A stretch of 61,645 bases of DNA, taken from NCBI GenBank assembly GCA_022484565.1, contig JAKVKZ010000010.1, positions 1 through 61,645 on the forward strand, in the 5' to 3' direction. The notes under the pieces are model-generated. The model saw only the letters and a program-made list of their open reading frames with translations, searched no databases and was not told where the DNA came from. Source of the stretch: Muribaculaceae bacterium. Lineage in GTDB: Bacteria > Bacteroidota > Bacteroidia > Bacteroidales > Muribaculaceae. Positions 7,803 to 17,207 of this stretch are shown one piece after another. The translations under genes and the position numbers were made by a program. Numbering within the stretch: position 1 is the stretch's first letter; each line of letters opens with the position of its first letter.

Positions 7803-10289
7803 TTACCGCTTCAGCAGCTTTTCAATAAGAGTGCCTGAAGCAGTAGTGGAAATCCTGACCATATAATAACCCTTAGAGAGTGAAGACACATCCAACTCTG
7901 CATCATTGACACCGCTAAAAGGCTGCGAGAGAACCAATGCACCAGTGGAGGAATAAATTTCAATTTTCTCAATAGCTTCAGGACTATTGATGTAAACGAC
8001 ACCATCGGCAGGATTAGGATAGACACTTCCCTTTGTTATCATCGGAGAATTAATGCCGCTGACATCAGCGCCGAGAGTGAATGTAAGGAAAGCATTGTCG
8101 CTTGGTTCGAGCCATTTTTTGCCAGTGGCATCGTAGAGTTTGACAATATATTTTTTGCCAACTACACCTTTAGGAAGAGAGCCTTTGAAAGTGGCAATGA
8201 CAGTGGAATCCTTAGGAATGTAAAGAGTGTCCTGACGGATTGAACCAATCTTTTTTGTGCCAAGAGGAGAATCGTACACAAGGGGAATTATAATACCGTT
8301 GTAAGGACCGCCGGTGTTAGAGATGGAAGCAGTAAGCTCCATTTTGTTGCGCGGAACATTGGAATTGTTGGTAAAAGAAATAGGAGATGCGAGGCTGAGA
8401 ACAGCAGGACGGCTAAGGCCTGCTATAGTGACAGTGTCGATACATCCAGGAATCACATTATCGGTTTTCGCATCGTACATACGGATTACATAAGAGCCAT
8501 CGAAAATGCTGAAACTTTCGGAGAACGTCAAAGTGGCCGAACCACCATCAGGGAGAGATACATTCTGACTGCTTGACTTGAATTCAAGATTGTCGCTACC
8601 GACAGATGAGATGGAATAATAAACAGAGCCAGCATAAGGAGCGCCTGAATTTGCGATAACAGCCTTGATGATTGAAACCTGACGGCTTAAAAGAGTGTCG
8701 GGCTGATGAGTGATTGACTTAACAGAAATTACTGGGCGATAAAGATAGACATGCGCCGAATCAGCAGAGGCATCAACACGAATCAATTTAGGCTGGTTCT
8801 CATCAATAGCGATTCTATTCCATTTCGAGGCACCCTTAATGCGGAAACATGGGTACATGTGATAGGTGCCTGGAGTTAAGTTCTCAGGAACTGAAAATGA
8901 GGTTTCAAGATAGTCATATCCAGCACCTGAAAGCATAGGACTTGAATAGCAAAGAGAAGTGCCGACTATGCTGTCGGATTTATCTAAAAGAGCAAAAGCG
9001 ATGTCAACATCGGCAGTGTCGATACTGGCGTTCCAAATCCCATTAAGTCCAAGCGTGACTGACTGGTCGCGTGAAATGTGCCTGTCGAGATAGGAAATAG
9101 AGTCAGCAATAATGTTGATTACAGACGATGAAGAATTAGTGGGCTTCTGGATGCCAACCACGATTTCCTGATAGTAATCAAAGCCGTTACCACTGGCAGC
9201 ACCACCCGTGCCCTGACCTTCAGGATCGAGGGCATTAAGGAGGAAATTACCGTTGTAGTATCCGCTCCAGCCCCAATTGATATGGAAATAGCCATCACCG
9301 GCATCACAGCCATCGCAGACGAAAGCATGACCCTCATTGCTTGATGTGACACCACAATAAAGAACAGGACGGGAGTTGTAAAGTTCATTACGGATAATGC
9401 CGTTCCAAGTGGAATCAGAGTAATACTTGTGATAGTAATGAGCGATGCCTTTGTCGTAATTGAAATAATTGGCAAAGGCAGGCGCGATATCTTCGCCAAA
9501 TGCGCCACTTGATGCATCGTAATCCATCTTGACACTTATGCCGCAATGAAGCATTAGAGTGGCGACGGCAGTGCAGGCATCAGCCTTACTGTCGGAATTG
9601 GAACTGTAAGAGGGAGTCATTGCGCTCCAATGATAGACAGTGGAGCCAAAATTTGCGGAAAGTTTAAAATGATTGGTCAGAGTAGTGTAGCTATAGCTGC
9701 CATTGCCCATGATAGGCCATTTATGGTAATACATGATTTGAGCCATAGCAGTGGCAACACAACCAGTGGCACAATGCGTTCCGCTCAGCACCGGACACAT
9801 ATCGTTGTAAGGGTGTCCCTGATCCCAGCGGATATTGCCAAGCAGAGGATTAACGCTGACGGCAAGAGTGTCGGCATCGCTGGCTGAAATGGTGGGGTAT
9901 TGCTGCAAGTTATGAGAGATGGCATAATCAATCTGGCGTGCATATTCGCCGAGCCACCAACTGACATTCTGCGGCAGTGAGGCAGAGTTGAAAGAGCCTG
10001 AATCAGAATATCCGAGAACAGGAGCAGCCACATCATCAGCAGAAACGATGATAAATCCATCGGAATTTCCACGATTGTACACATAGAAGCAATTGTCGCC
10101 GGCGATTGATGATTTGGCCGTGTAAGCAAGAGATAGCTTAGATGAAACCGCCTTTAGAAGCGGAGAACCTGAATAATCAGCACAATATGCCTTGGCACGA
10201 ATTAAAGCCTGATTCCCTGATATTTGACGGGCTGAAGTGATACAGGCACAGGTTAACAGCAATAGAATGGATAAAACTAATCTTCTCAT
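7803..10289 (-). CDS. secreted C10-family (streptopain-like) cysteine protease with T9SS-type tail
   Basis: An 828-residue protein with signal peptide (about 1-21), a Spi-like inhibitory prodomain (about 22-145) and a C10 papain-like domain. The nucleophile is Cys177 in ATGCVATAMAQIM; the general base is His321 in EGHAFVCDG; INWGWSG follows near 338. After about residue 390 come repeated immunoglobulin-like beta segments, then a T9SS type A-like sorting domain (YPNPADG, later the GYYMVRIS strand, ending KLLKR). It should be exported and anchored or released by the type IX system, and cleave extracellular proteins. It has its own promoter and is separated from the SusD gene by a terminator, so it is a neighbour rather than an operon member. 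Confidence 0.93.
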   Translation of the reverse strand: MRRLVLSILLLLTCACITSARQISGNQALIRAKAYCADYSGSPLLKAVSSKLSLAYTAKSSIAGDNCFYVYNRGNSDGFIIVSADDVAAPVLGYSDSGSFNSASLPQNVSWWLGEYARQIDYAISHNLQQYPTISASDADTLAVSVNPLLGNIRWDQGHPYNDMCPVLSGTHCATGCVATAMAQIMYYHKWPIMGNGSYSYTTLTNHFKLSANFGSTVYHWSAMTPSYSSNSDSKADACTAVATLMLHCGISVKMDYDASSGAFGEDIAPAFANYFNYDKGIAHYYHKYYSDSTWNGIIRNELYNSRPVLYCGVTSSNEGHAFVCDGCDAGDGYFHINWGWSGYYNGNFLLNALDPEGQGTGGAASGNGFDYYQEIVVGIQKPTNSSSSVINIIADSISYLDRHISRDQSVTLGLNGIWNASIDTADVDIAFALLDKSDSIVGTSLCYSSPMLSGAGYDYLETSFSVPENLTPGTYHMYPCFRIKGASKWNRIAIDENQPKLIRVDASADSAHVYLYRPVISVKSITHQPDTLLSRQVSIIKAVIANSGAPYAGSVYYSISSVGSDNLEFKSSSQNVSLPDGGSATLTFSESFSIFDGSYVIRMYDAKTDNVIPGCIDTVTIAGLSRPAVLSLASPISFTNNSNVPRNKMELTASISNTGGPYNGIIIPLVYDSPLGTKKIGSIRQDTLYIPKDSTVIATFKGSLPKGVVGKKYIVKLYDATGKKWLEPSDNAFLTFTLGADVSGINSPMITKGSVYPNPADGVVYINSPEAIEKIEIYSSTGALVLSQPFSGVNDAELDVSSLSKGYYMVRISTTASGTLIEKLLKR

Positions 10290-10308
10290 TTTATGTAATA
10301 ATAGGCGA

Positions 10309-10337
10309 CAAAGATAACATAAAAATACCTAATCAAA
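10309..10337 (-). promoter_or_regulatory. promoter for the C10 protease
   Basis: On the minus strand TATCTTTG (10316-10309) fits the -7 consensus. TTTG at 10337-10334 is a possible -33 element with a 17-base spacer, a little short. The start codon is 20 bases downstream. Confidence 0.55.
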
Positions 10338-10402
10338 AATCTCAAATGAGGTTTTCAGCAAAAATAGGGCATAATTATGCAGCCGAGCCAATAAAAACGG
10401 AA

Positions 10403-10440
10403 AAAACAGGACTGCCACAATCGGGTGGCAGCCCTGTTTT
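10403..10440 (-). terminator. terminator after the susC/susD pair
   Basis: A 16-bp stem with one mismatch (AAAACAGG-CTGCCAC arms at 10403-10418 and 10425-10440), loop of six, followed on the minus strand by a T-rich tail. It lies 55 bases beyond the SusD stop codon and isolates the protease gene. Confidence 0.85.
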
Positions 10441-10494
10441 CTTAAAATATCAATATTGAGAGCTTAGGAAAAGCCAATCAATATTATAAAAGTG

Positions 10495-12288
10495 TTATTC
10501 GGTAGTGTCCCACCAAACAGGATACGTCCAAATGTCATCGTCGTTGTAAGCAGGCTGGATAGCCTTCAGGTTATCGGAGTTGTAGTTAATCTCGTGAGAA
10601 CACTGTTTGATACGGCGATACATCTTGCCAAGAGGAATAGTCTTGAGGGAAGTGGCATTGGTGTAGTATTCAGTAGGAATAGCCCAACCCATATAATCCT
10701 TGTAGTCGTGACGGCGCATATCGTTCCAGTTCTCCTGAGTGTAGAGCATGGCGATAAACTTCTGCGTCATGATCTTCTCCATAGTGAGGTCAGCGGCAGT
10801 GCCGATGGCATTATTCAAGAAATTGTCGATGTCGGTCTGGCTCATCTTGGTGAAAGATTTGCAATACTTAGCAGCTGAATTTGATGACCAAGTAGTGAGG
10901 TCAACATTGATTTGGTCGATGCTTGCCTTGATACCAGCCTTGTAAGCCTCAAAAGCAGCGGAAGTGGCACCGCTTTGACGGAACAGAACCTCTGCCCTGA
11001 TGAAGCATGCTTCAGCATAAGTTGACCAATCGGTGTGGCTGTTAGGACGGCAGAACACATTACTTGAAGATTCAGCCATGTTATCGGCATAAACATAGAA
11101 TATGTCGGGAGTCTTGTAATAGCCAACAGAACCGCTACGGAATCCAACATAGACGGTGTCGCCCCAACGTTTATTGTCGGAGGAAGAGCAATACCATGAA
11201 TAAGGAGCTACAGTTTGAGTATTCTTTACGATGCTCTTAGCAGTTGCATTACGTGAAACTGAGAACGGACCACCGGCAATACGGATATTCGTTTCCTTAG
11301 GGGCTTGCATGTCAACACCCAGAGAGCGTGTCCATTTAGTAGGAGAATTTTGAAGCCAAGGGAGAATCTTGTCGGCACGAGGGTCTTCGATACCCTTGCC
11401 ATTGAAATTGGTAAGGATGTCAACAAGCCATTGAGTAGGACGAGTTGTGGCACCACCGCCCATACCTGCACAGTCGAACAGAGGAGCAGTCTGCATAGGG
11501 TCGGTTGAGATAAAGTCACTGGAGTTCTCGGCGATGTCGTAATGGACGATGCTTGTGTTGTCGGCAATGCTTGTCTGGGCACTGTCGAGGCAATTAATGA
11601 TAGCAGCAGGGTCGTACAAAGAAGATTTCTTCGACAGATGATTGAGGGCGCGAGCCTTAAGCAGATAAGCCATCTTCAACCATTTAGTCTGGTCGCCACC
11701 ATTCCAAGTGTCGCCAGAAGATAAAGGAGTAGCAGAGGCGGATTGAGTGGACTTGAAGTAAGCGATGGCCTCGTTGATGTCGTTGATACAGCCTTTATAG
11801 ATAGTTTCGCCAGTGTCGTATTTAGGAGTAGCGCTAAGACCGAGAGCTTCGGTGTAAGGCATTTCACCGTACATATCCGCCATAAGCAGAAATCCGTAAG
11901 CTTTCAAAAGGCGTGAAGCACCTGCATAATAGTAAGCACCTTCGGCAATAGCCTTGTCGTAAAGAGTGGCAAGGTTAGGACCTGTACCAACGAAGAACTG
12001 CTGGTAAGGAGTAGTGCTTAATGAAGAAGAGCCAGCCCACTGGGCAGAACTGCCGTCGCGAGAGGTGCGGGAAGTGGCGGTGAAAGCTTGGCAGATGAAT
12101 TGAGCGCGGTAACCTTGACAAGCATAAGCATATAGAATATGATATTGGCACCAAGGCAGGAGCGTAGAGACAGCAGCAGCGTCTTGCGAGGCGTTATTGG
12201 GGTCGCTGTTGACGTCGAGCCAATCACTGCAGGAAGAAAGACCTACAGTAAGAGCAAGACATAATAATATCGATTTAATGTATTTCAT
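10495..12288 (-). CDS. SusD/RagB-family outer-membrane nutrient-binding lipoprotein
   Basis: About 597 residues. The lipobox LSSC is near residue 20, so it is a surface lipoprotein. SDWLDVNSDPNN after the cysteine is the classic SusD N-terminus. TPR-like helices follow (RLLKAYGFLLMADMYGEMPYTEAL). The C-terminal half has the RAEVLFRQ and WNDMRRHDY segments of the SusD-like_2 group. It forms the lid of the SusC transporter immediately downstream in the annotation and upstream in transcription, separated by about 30 bases. Start: the ATG at 12288 is preferred over an in-frame TTG at 12297. The substrate cannot be read from sequence. This SusD subgroup is often found away from glycan-degrading enzymes, and here the only hydrolase nearby is a protease. 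Confidence 0.92.
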   Translation of the reverse strand: MKYIKSILLCLALTVGLSSCSDWLDVNSDPNNASQDAAAVSTLLPWCQYHILYAYACQGYRAQFICQAFTATSRTSRDGSSAQWAGSSSLSTTPYQQFFVGTGPNLATLYDKAIAEGAYYYAGASRLLKAYGFLLMADMYGEMPYTEALGLSATPKYDTGETIYKGCINDINEAIAYFKSTQSASATPLSSGDTWNGGDQTKWLKMAYLLKARALNHLSKKSSLYDPAAIINCLDSAQTSIADNTSIVHYDIAENSSDFISTDPMQTAPLFDCAGMGGGATTRPTQWLVDILTNFNGKGIEDPRADKILPWLQNSPTKWTRSLGVDMQAPKETNIRIAGGPFSVSRNATAKSIVKNTQTVAPYSWYCSSSDNKRWGDTVYVGFRSGSVGYYKTPDIFYVYADNMAESSSNVFCRPNSHTDWSTYAEACFIRAEVLFRQSGATSAAFEAYKAGIKASIDQINVDLTTWSSNSAAKYCKSFTKMSQTDIDNFLNNAIGTAADLTMEKIMTQKFIAMLYTQENWNDMRRHDYKDYMGWAIPTEYYTNATSLKTIPLGKMYRRIKQCSHEINYNSDNLKAIQPAYNDDDIWTYPVWWDTTE

Positions 12289-12318
12289 ATAATTCAAAAT
12301 TTAATGATTTGACAAAAA

Positions 12319-15300
12319 TTAGAATGTCAAGTTAACGCCAAAAGCCATACTTGCTGTGGAAGGAACACCGCAGTAGTCCATACCGACGGAAGAAGAACCG
12401 ATGGCACCAGCACCTGCGACAGCCGTTTCAGGGTCACCCTTATAGTTGGTGAAAAGCAGCAAGTTATTGCCAGTAACAGAAATAACGCAACGCTTGATGT
12501 ATTTCAGCTTATTGAGCAAAGTCTGCGGCAAAGCATAAGAGAGAGAAATGGTGCGGAGACGAAGGCTGTTGACCTTAGTCATGAAATTGGCACTTTCAAG
12601 AGAATAGTAACTGTTCCAGTAGTCCATGATGATTTTCTTGCCGGAAGTTTTGGCACCATTCATGTCGTAAGTATCGCCAGCATTGAAAGTGAAGGACTTG
12701 TCCTCATAAACAGGCTTGCCATCGGCATCAGTTCCATTTTGAACAACGCCAGAAACAGTGAGTGACTCACGGTTTTCAGTCTTCTTGCTGAGACCTCTTC
12801 CTGTCATGTAATAGTCAGTACCATTATAAACATCGCCACCAACACGGAATTCCCACAACATATTGAACGACCAGTTCTTGTAAGTAAGAGTGTTGTTGAA
12901 CCCGCCGGTGAACTTAGGTTCACGATTACCAATTTCGTAAGTAGTCAACTCGTCGGAGGTAGGCATACCATATTTATTAAGGATGACCTTACCATCATCA
13001 GTGCGGGCCCACTTGGAACCGGAGATAGCCATGAACTGACCGCCATTGAATGACGCAGCCTTGGCATTACCAACCTGAACATCGGTAACATAAAGGATGT
13101 CGATACCGTTGACGAGGTTCTTAACCGTACCGCGGTTACCTGAAAGGTTCAAGCCTGTTTCCCAAGTCCAGTCCTTGTTTTGCCAAGGAGTACCGGAAAT
13201 TGACAGCTCCATACCTTTATTGTAAACATCACCTGCATTAAGTGAGCAGAAAATGTAGCCAGTTGACTGAGGTCCACGAGGCGAAAGAATCTGATGGAAA
13301 GAATTGTTGGTGTAGTAAGCATAGTCGAACTTCAAACGATTCTGGAAGAAACGGAGTTCGAGACCAAGTTCAGTGGATTCAGTAGTCTCAGGCCGCAGTA
13401 CAGGGTTGCCACGAGTCCAGCTTGTACCAGTACCAGTCTTACCGCCGAGCATGGTAGCTACAGCGTTCAGATAAGTGTTGGTGGCATAAGGAGCGGCATC
13501 TTTACCTACGCGTGCCCAAGAAGCGCGAATTTTACCGAAAGTGAGAATGCCGTTGGCGAAATCCTTAGGCAAGAATTCGGTGAAAACAACGCTACCGCCG
13601 AATGAAGGATAGAAATAAGAGCGGTTCTCAACAGGAAGAGTAGAAGTCCAGTCGTTACGTCCAGTCATAGTAAAGAATACAGCGTTACGCCAGTCAGCGC
13701 GGAACTCACCGTAGAGAGATACCATGCGTTTGCGTGAAAGGATTTCCTCAAAGCTTTCATTTGTGGATGTACAGTTGGAGAACGAATAGAAATTAGGCAC
13801 TTGGAAGGCCCAGCCCATGCGATAATTGGTAATCGTCTTTGTGTAGTCGGTGGAAGTACCGAGGAGCAGATTGAAATTGAAATCATCGACTCCATAGGTC
13901 CAGTTGCTCATCAAGTTGGTGGAGATGTAGCGGAAACGCATAGAGTTTTCACTCATCATACCTTTTTGCCAAAGCACCTTGATGTCGGCACCTGCCGGGA
14001 TGATATTCTGGTTTTCGGTAGTGTAGCTGTCAGTACCCATACGATAGGAAATCCACCACCATTTGAACAAGTCGGCCTTAACATTGAAGTTACCGGTGAA
14101 ACGTTCAGTGTTGTCGCTCATCTTCATCTTGTTGACCATCCAATAAGGATTTTCAATGTCATCCTCAAGGTTCATGCTTGGGAAGAGGCGATATTTGGAG
14201 CCGTCTTCGTTGAGGTAAGTCCTCATGTCCTCGCTGCGAGGCCAGCCATAGACGCTCGTCATGGTACCATTGCCTTGAGAAGCATAGAGGGCGGCAGAAG
14301 TCAAAGTCTTTGCTGTGCGGGCCTGTGAATAAGCTACATTTGCACCGAAAGTGAAAATGCTATATTTCTGGTCGCCGTTGAAGCGGAAAGTAGTCTTTTT
14401 GAAGCCGGTTTTAGGAATGATACCAGTCTGGTCGTAATAAGAGCCGGAGAGATAATAAGAGCCATTCTTGTTACCGCCTGCGATACTCAAGTTGGTATCC
14501 CAAATGCCACCGTGCTGGAAGAAATTGCCGATATTGTCGTAGCAAGCATCGCCAGCTGAATAGGCATCGCCCCAAGATGAATAAGTCTTATCAGTTTGGA
14601 TTTCGCCGTTTTCGTTAGGATAGCCGCGTTTATATGAACTCTGAGCATACGGAAGTTTGTGTGCCCAAGAAGTGATGTACTTGGCATTGAGGTTGATTTC
14701 AGCCTTGCCGTCGCCACCTTTCTTAGTAGTGATGATGACCACACCGGCAGAGGCACGAGAGCCGTAAAGGGCGGCAGCAGCCGGGCCTTTCAGGACAGAC
14801 ATGTTCTCAATATCCTCAGGGTTGATATCCATCACACGGTTGGAGTTGGTGGAAGAAGTGGCAAGAGTGCCATCGAAGCTGGAATTGCCGATAACAGAAG
14901 TGGAGTTATCGTAGATTACACCATCGACAACGAAGAGCGGCTGATTGTCGCGCTCGAGAGAAGTACCACCACGGAGGATAATCTGAGTACCTGCACCAGC
15001 AGAACCAGAAGACTGGGTGATGTTGACACCAGCGATTTTACCTGAAAGTGAATTGATGGCGTTGACAGATTTGTTCTTCATCAATTCAGTAGAACTCAGG
15101 TCATCGACAGCATAGGAAAGAGACTTGCGCTCCTTCTTGATACCGAGAGCAGTAACGACAACCTCATCGAGGCTTGTAGCATTGTCAGCGAGAGTAATGC
15201 TGACGTCGTGCTCGTTGGAAAGTTTGACTTCCCGTGTCTTTTGACCGACATAGGAAACCACAAGAGTACTGCCTGCATTGGCAGAAATGCTGAAATTACC

Positions 15301-15507
15301 TTCAACATCAGTAGTAGTACCTCTGTTAGTGCCCTTAACCATGACAGTGGCGCCAACAAGGGGTTCACCTTTGGAATCACGGACGATTCCCGAAACTTTT
15401 CCCGTTTGAGCCTGAGTACTGGACTGAGCGTTAGCAACAGAACCAATGCCAACAGGGCACATCAAAGCGAAAAAAAGTGCGACAAAAATAGCACAATGTT
15501 TTCCCAT
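12319..15507 (-). CDS. SusC/RagA-family TonB-linked outer-membrane transporter
   Basis: A 1062-residue protein. Signal peptide (to about ANAQ, residue 28); carboxypeptidase-like domain from about 35 to 115 (GKVSGIVRDSKGEPLVGATV); TonB box region near SLDEVVVTALG; plug domain (LRGGTSLE, VLKGPAAAALYGSRASAGVV) and a 22-strand barrel ending in the aromatic terminus GVNLTF. It imports large ligands across the outer membrane using TonB energy, with the SusD lid encoded just downstream. No anti-sigma or HTCS regulator is adjacent, so the inducer is unknown. Upstream lies a 716-base region without genes. Confidence 0.95.
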   Translation of the reverse strand: MGKHCAIFVALFFALMCPVGIGSVANAQSSTQAQTGKVSGIVRDSKGEPLVGATVMVKGTNRGTTTDVEGNFSISANAGSTLVVSYVGQKTREVKLSNEHDVSITLADNATSLDEVVVTALGIKKERKSLSYAVDDLSSTELMKNKSVNAINSLSGKIAGVNITQSSGSAGAGTQIILRGGTSLERDNQPLFVVDGVIYDNSTSVIGNSSFDGTLATSSTNSNRVMDINPEDIENMSVLKGPAAAALYGSRASAGVVIITTKKGGDGKAEINLNAKYITSWAHKLPYAQSSYKRGYPNENGEIQTDKTYSSWGDAYSAGDACYDNIGNFFQHGGIWDTNLSIAGGNKNGSYYLSGSYYDQTGIIPKTGFKKTTFRFNGDQKYSIFTFGANVAYSQARTAKTLTSAALYASQGNGTMTSVYGWPRSEDMRTYLNEDGSKYRLFPSMNLEDDIENPYWMVNKMKMSDNTERFTGNFNVKADLFKWWWISYRMGTDSYTTENQNIIPAGADIKVLWQKGMMSENSMRFRYISTNLMSNWTYGVDDFNFNLLLGTSTDYTKTITNYRMGWAFQVPNFYSFSNCTSTNESFEEILSRKRMVSLYGEFRADWRNAVFFTMTGRNDWTSTLPVENRSYFYPSFGGSVVFTEFLPKDFANGILTFGKIRASWARVGKDAAPYATNTYLNAVATMLGGKTGTGTSWTRGNPVLRPETTESTELGLELRFFQNRLKFDYAYYTNNSFHQILSPRGPQSTGYIFCSLNAGDVYNKGMELSISGTPWQNKDWTWETGLNLSGNRGTVKNLVNGIDILYVTDVQVGNAKAASFNGGQFMAISGSKWARTDDGKVILNKYGMPTSDELTTYEIGNREPKFTGGFNNTLTYKNWSFNMLWEFRVGGDVYNGTDYYMTGRGLSKKTENRESLTVSGVVQNGTDADGKPVYEDKSFTFNAGDTYDMNGAKTSGKKIIMDYWNSYYSLESANFMTKVNSLRLRTISLSYALPQTLLNKLKYIKRCVISVTGNNLLLFTNYKGDPETAVAGAGAIGSSSVGMDYCGVPSTASMAFGVNLTF

Positions 15508-15745
15508 AAGCGTTTATTTGAAATTATGTTAATTATAAAAACTCTAAATCAAAATAATTGTGTAATCTTGGACTTGTAATTTCATTGCACTGCAAATTTG
15601 TTTAGAATAATTTAGATTTGCAAGTTTTTTATTAAAAAAAATTTTATTTTGTTTGATTTCGTTTGATTTTTACCTAAAAGAAAGGCTAAATATGCTAAAT
15701 AACATGTTTTTCAGTGTCATTTTTCATAAAGAAATGCCAAATTGA

Positions 15746-15989
15746 AAGTCAACAGCAGCAAAAACAATACAATTAAGCAGCAAAAGACGGCAATAGTTAT
15801 TAAAAAACAGCCAACAATGAAATTTATGGCAATTAAGATAAAAATCATCAAGAAAACATGATAGAAAATCGAGAGCGGCAGTATTTTTGACTCCGCTGAG
15901 GTGTCTGGACACCTGAGGAGCTTGTAATGGACTAAAATACAATTTGTTGCCAAGGTGTTCACGGAGGAGCACTGCAAACATGTGCACAC
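15746..15989. repeat. structured intergenic element, copy A
   Basis: Shared with 52762-52881 in the same order: AAGTCAAYAGCAGCAA (15746-15761), GGTGTCTGGACACC (15900-15913), GTGTTCACGG (15955-15964), GTGCACAC (15982-15989). The 68-base core from 15900 to about 15967 is roughly 74 percent identical to copy B by eye, with one indel. The first palindrome can form a hairpin with CTGG loop extended by CTCC/GGAG. GGTGT-T-CAC with GTG-C-ACACC forms a second hairpin. The strand of action is unknown. It could be an ncRNA, a repeated extragenic palindrome or a protein-binding element. Confidence 0.65.
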
Positions 15990-16163
15990 CTGATTTTACC
16001 ATCAAAATCGGAACGCAAAACCAAAAGTAAAAATGAGTGAAAGTCATGATGCAAAAATATATAAACATCAGCAAGAGGATGCAAGGAAAAGGGACAACCT
16101 AAAACTTCAGACTGACAGAAGCTGAAAGCTGGCGATACCTCACGAAAAATAATCAAGCTAAAT

Positions 16164-16195
16164 TTTGCTATTGCGACCGCCGTGCACTAACTTTG
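16164..16195 (+). promoter_or_regulatory. -33/-7 promoter of the nonulosonate operon
   Basis: TTTG at 16164-16167 and TAACTTTG at 16188-16195 with a 20-base spacer. The first start codon (16224) is 28 bases beyond the -7 box. No further promoter-like box separates the seven tightly packed genes that follow. Confidence 0.8.
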
Positions 16196-16223
16196 CATAC
16201 ATTATCGATGTAACATATTATTT

Positions 16224-17201
16224 ATGAAAAATATACTTGTAACGGGTGCTGACGGATTTATCGGCTCACATTTGGTTGAACTGCTGCTTGCTGAAGGATA
16301 TAACGTGAGGGCGTTGAGCGTGTACAACTCATTCAACTATTGGGGCTGGCTCGACGATATGCGCAATGAGCGGTTGGAAGTGGTGTGCGGAGATGTCCGT
16401 GACCCTAACTATTGCCGCGAAATAATGAAAGGGTGCGACACAGTGCTGCATCTGGCGGCATTGATAGCCATTCCATACAGTTACAGTGCCCCCGACAGCT
16501 ACGTTGACACGAACATAAAAGGGACACTCAACATCTGCCAAGCTGCCCGCGACGAAGGCGTGGAAAGAGTGGTGGTGACCTCCACAAGCGAAGTGTACGG
16601 TACAGCACAGTATGTGCCTATCGACGAGAAACATCCGAAGCAGCCCCAATCGCCATATTCAGCGACAAAAATAGGTGCTGACGCAATCGCAAAAAGTTTC
16701 TACAACGCATTTGAGTTGCCGGTTGTGATAGCCCGTCCGTTCAACACATACGGCCCACGGCAATCGGCCCGCGCCATAATTCCGACAATAATCACTCAAA
16801 TAGCCAACGGAGCGAAAGAGATAAAAGTAGGAGATTTGACACCAACACGCGATTTCAACTATGTGAAAGACACTTGTCGTGGATTTCTTGCTTTGGCCCG
16901 CGCAAAAGGCGTTGAAGGCGAGGAAATAAACATCGCAACAAACAAAGAAATAACGATGGCCGACACGCTGAAGCTGATAGCGGAACTGATGCACGCCGAC
17001 GTGACATGGGTGAAGGACCCAGCAAGGATTCGCCCGAACAAGAGCGAAGTGCGGAGGCTGTGGGGCGACAACACAAAGATAACCACATTGACCGACTGGC
17101 GGCCAAAATATTCCATTGAGCAGGGACTTGCCGAGACAATCGAATGGTTCAGCGACAAGAACAACCTCGCGAAGTACAAATGGAACATATATAACAGATA
17201 A
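16224..17201 (+). CDS. legB: LegB-like NAD-dependent SDR (GDP-GlcNAc 4,6-dehydratase family)
   Basis: A 325-residue extended short-chain dehydrogenase. The NAD-binding loop GADGFIGSH is at 8-16, the catalytic Tyr-x3-Lys is in YSATK, and STSEVYG lies before it. Overall similarity is to LegB of the Campylobacter legionaminate pathway, which makes the 4-keto-6-deoxy sugar from GDP-GlcNAc. The active-site pair is S-E rather than the D-E of RmlB-type dehydratases, so an epimerase or another sugar substrate is not excluded. It is the first gene of the operon, six bases from the ATP-grasp gene. The usual next enzyme, the LegC aminotransferase, is missing from the window. Confidence 0.85.
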   Translation: MKNILVTGADGFIGSHLVELLLAEGYNVRALSVYNSFNYWGWLDDMRNERLEVVCGDVRDPNYCREIMKGCDTVLHLAALIAIPYSYSAPDSYVDTNIKGTLNICQAARDEGVERVVVTSTSEVYGTAQYVPIDEKHPKQPQSPYSATKIGADAIAKSFYNAFELPVVIARPFNTYGPRQSARAIIPTIITQIANGAKEIKVGDLTPTRDFNYVKDTCRGFLALARAKGVEGEEINIATNKEITMADTLKLIAELMHADVTWVKDPARIRPNKSEVRRLWGDNTKITTLTDWRPKYSIEQGLAETIEWFSDKNNLAKYKWNIYNR

Positions 17202-17207
17202 ACCGAC

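Larger units (their letters stand above)
15508..16223. other. 716-base intergenic region between divergent operons
   Basis: AT-rich sequence with no convincing gene. Its right end holds the promoter of the nonulosonate operon (16164-16195). Its middle holds one copy of the hairpin element also found near 52.8 kb. Small open frames on the minus strand here (for example 15724-16074) have low-complexity Phe/Leu/Ile-rich translations without homology that I recognise. I find no perfect TAnnTTTG box oriented toward susC. Confidence 0.7.

Noticed and set aside
15717-16156. Minus-strand open frames in the 716-base gap
   Set aside because: Hydrophobic, low-complexity translations; they overlap the hairpin element and are broken by an indel and a stop in copy B.
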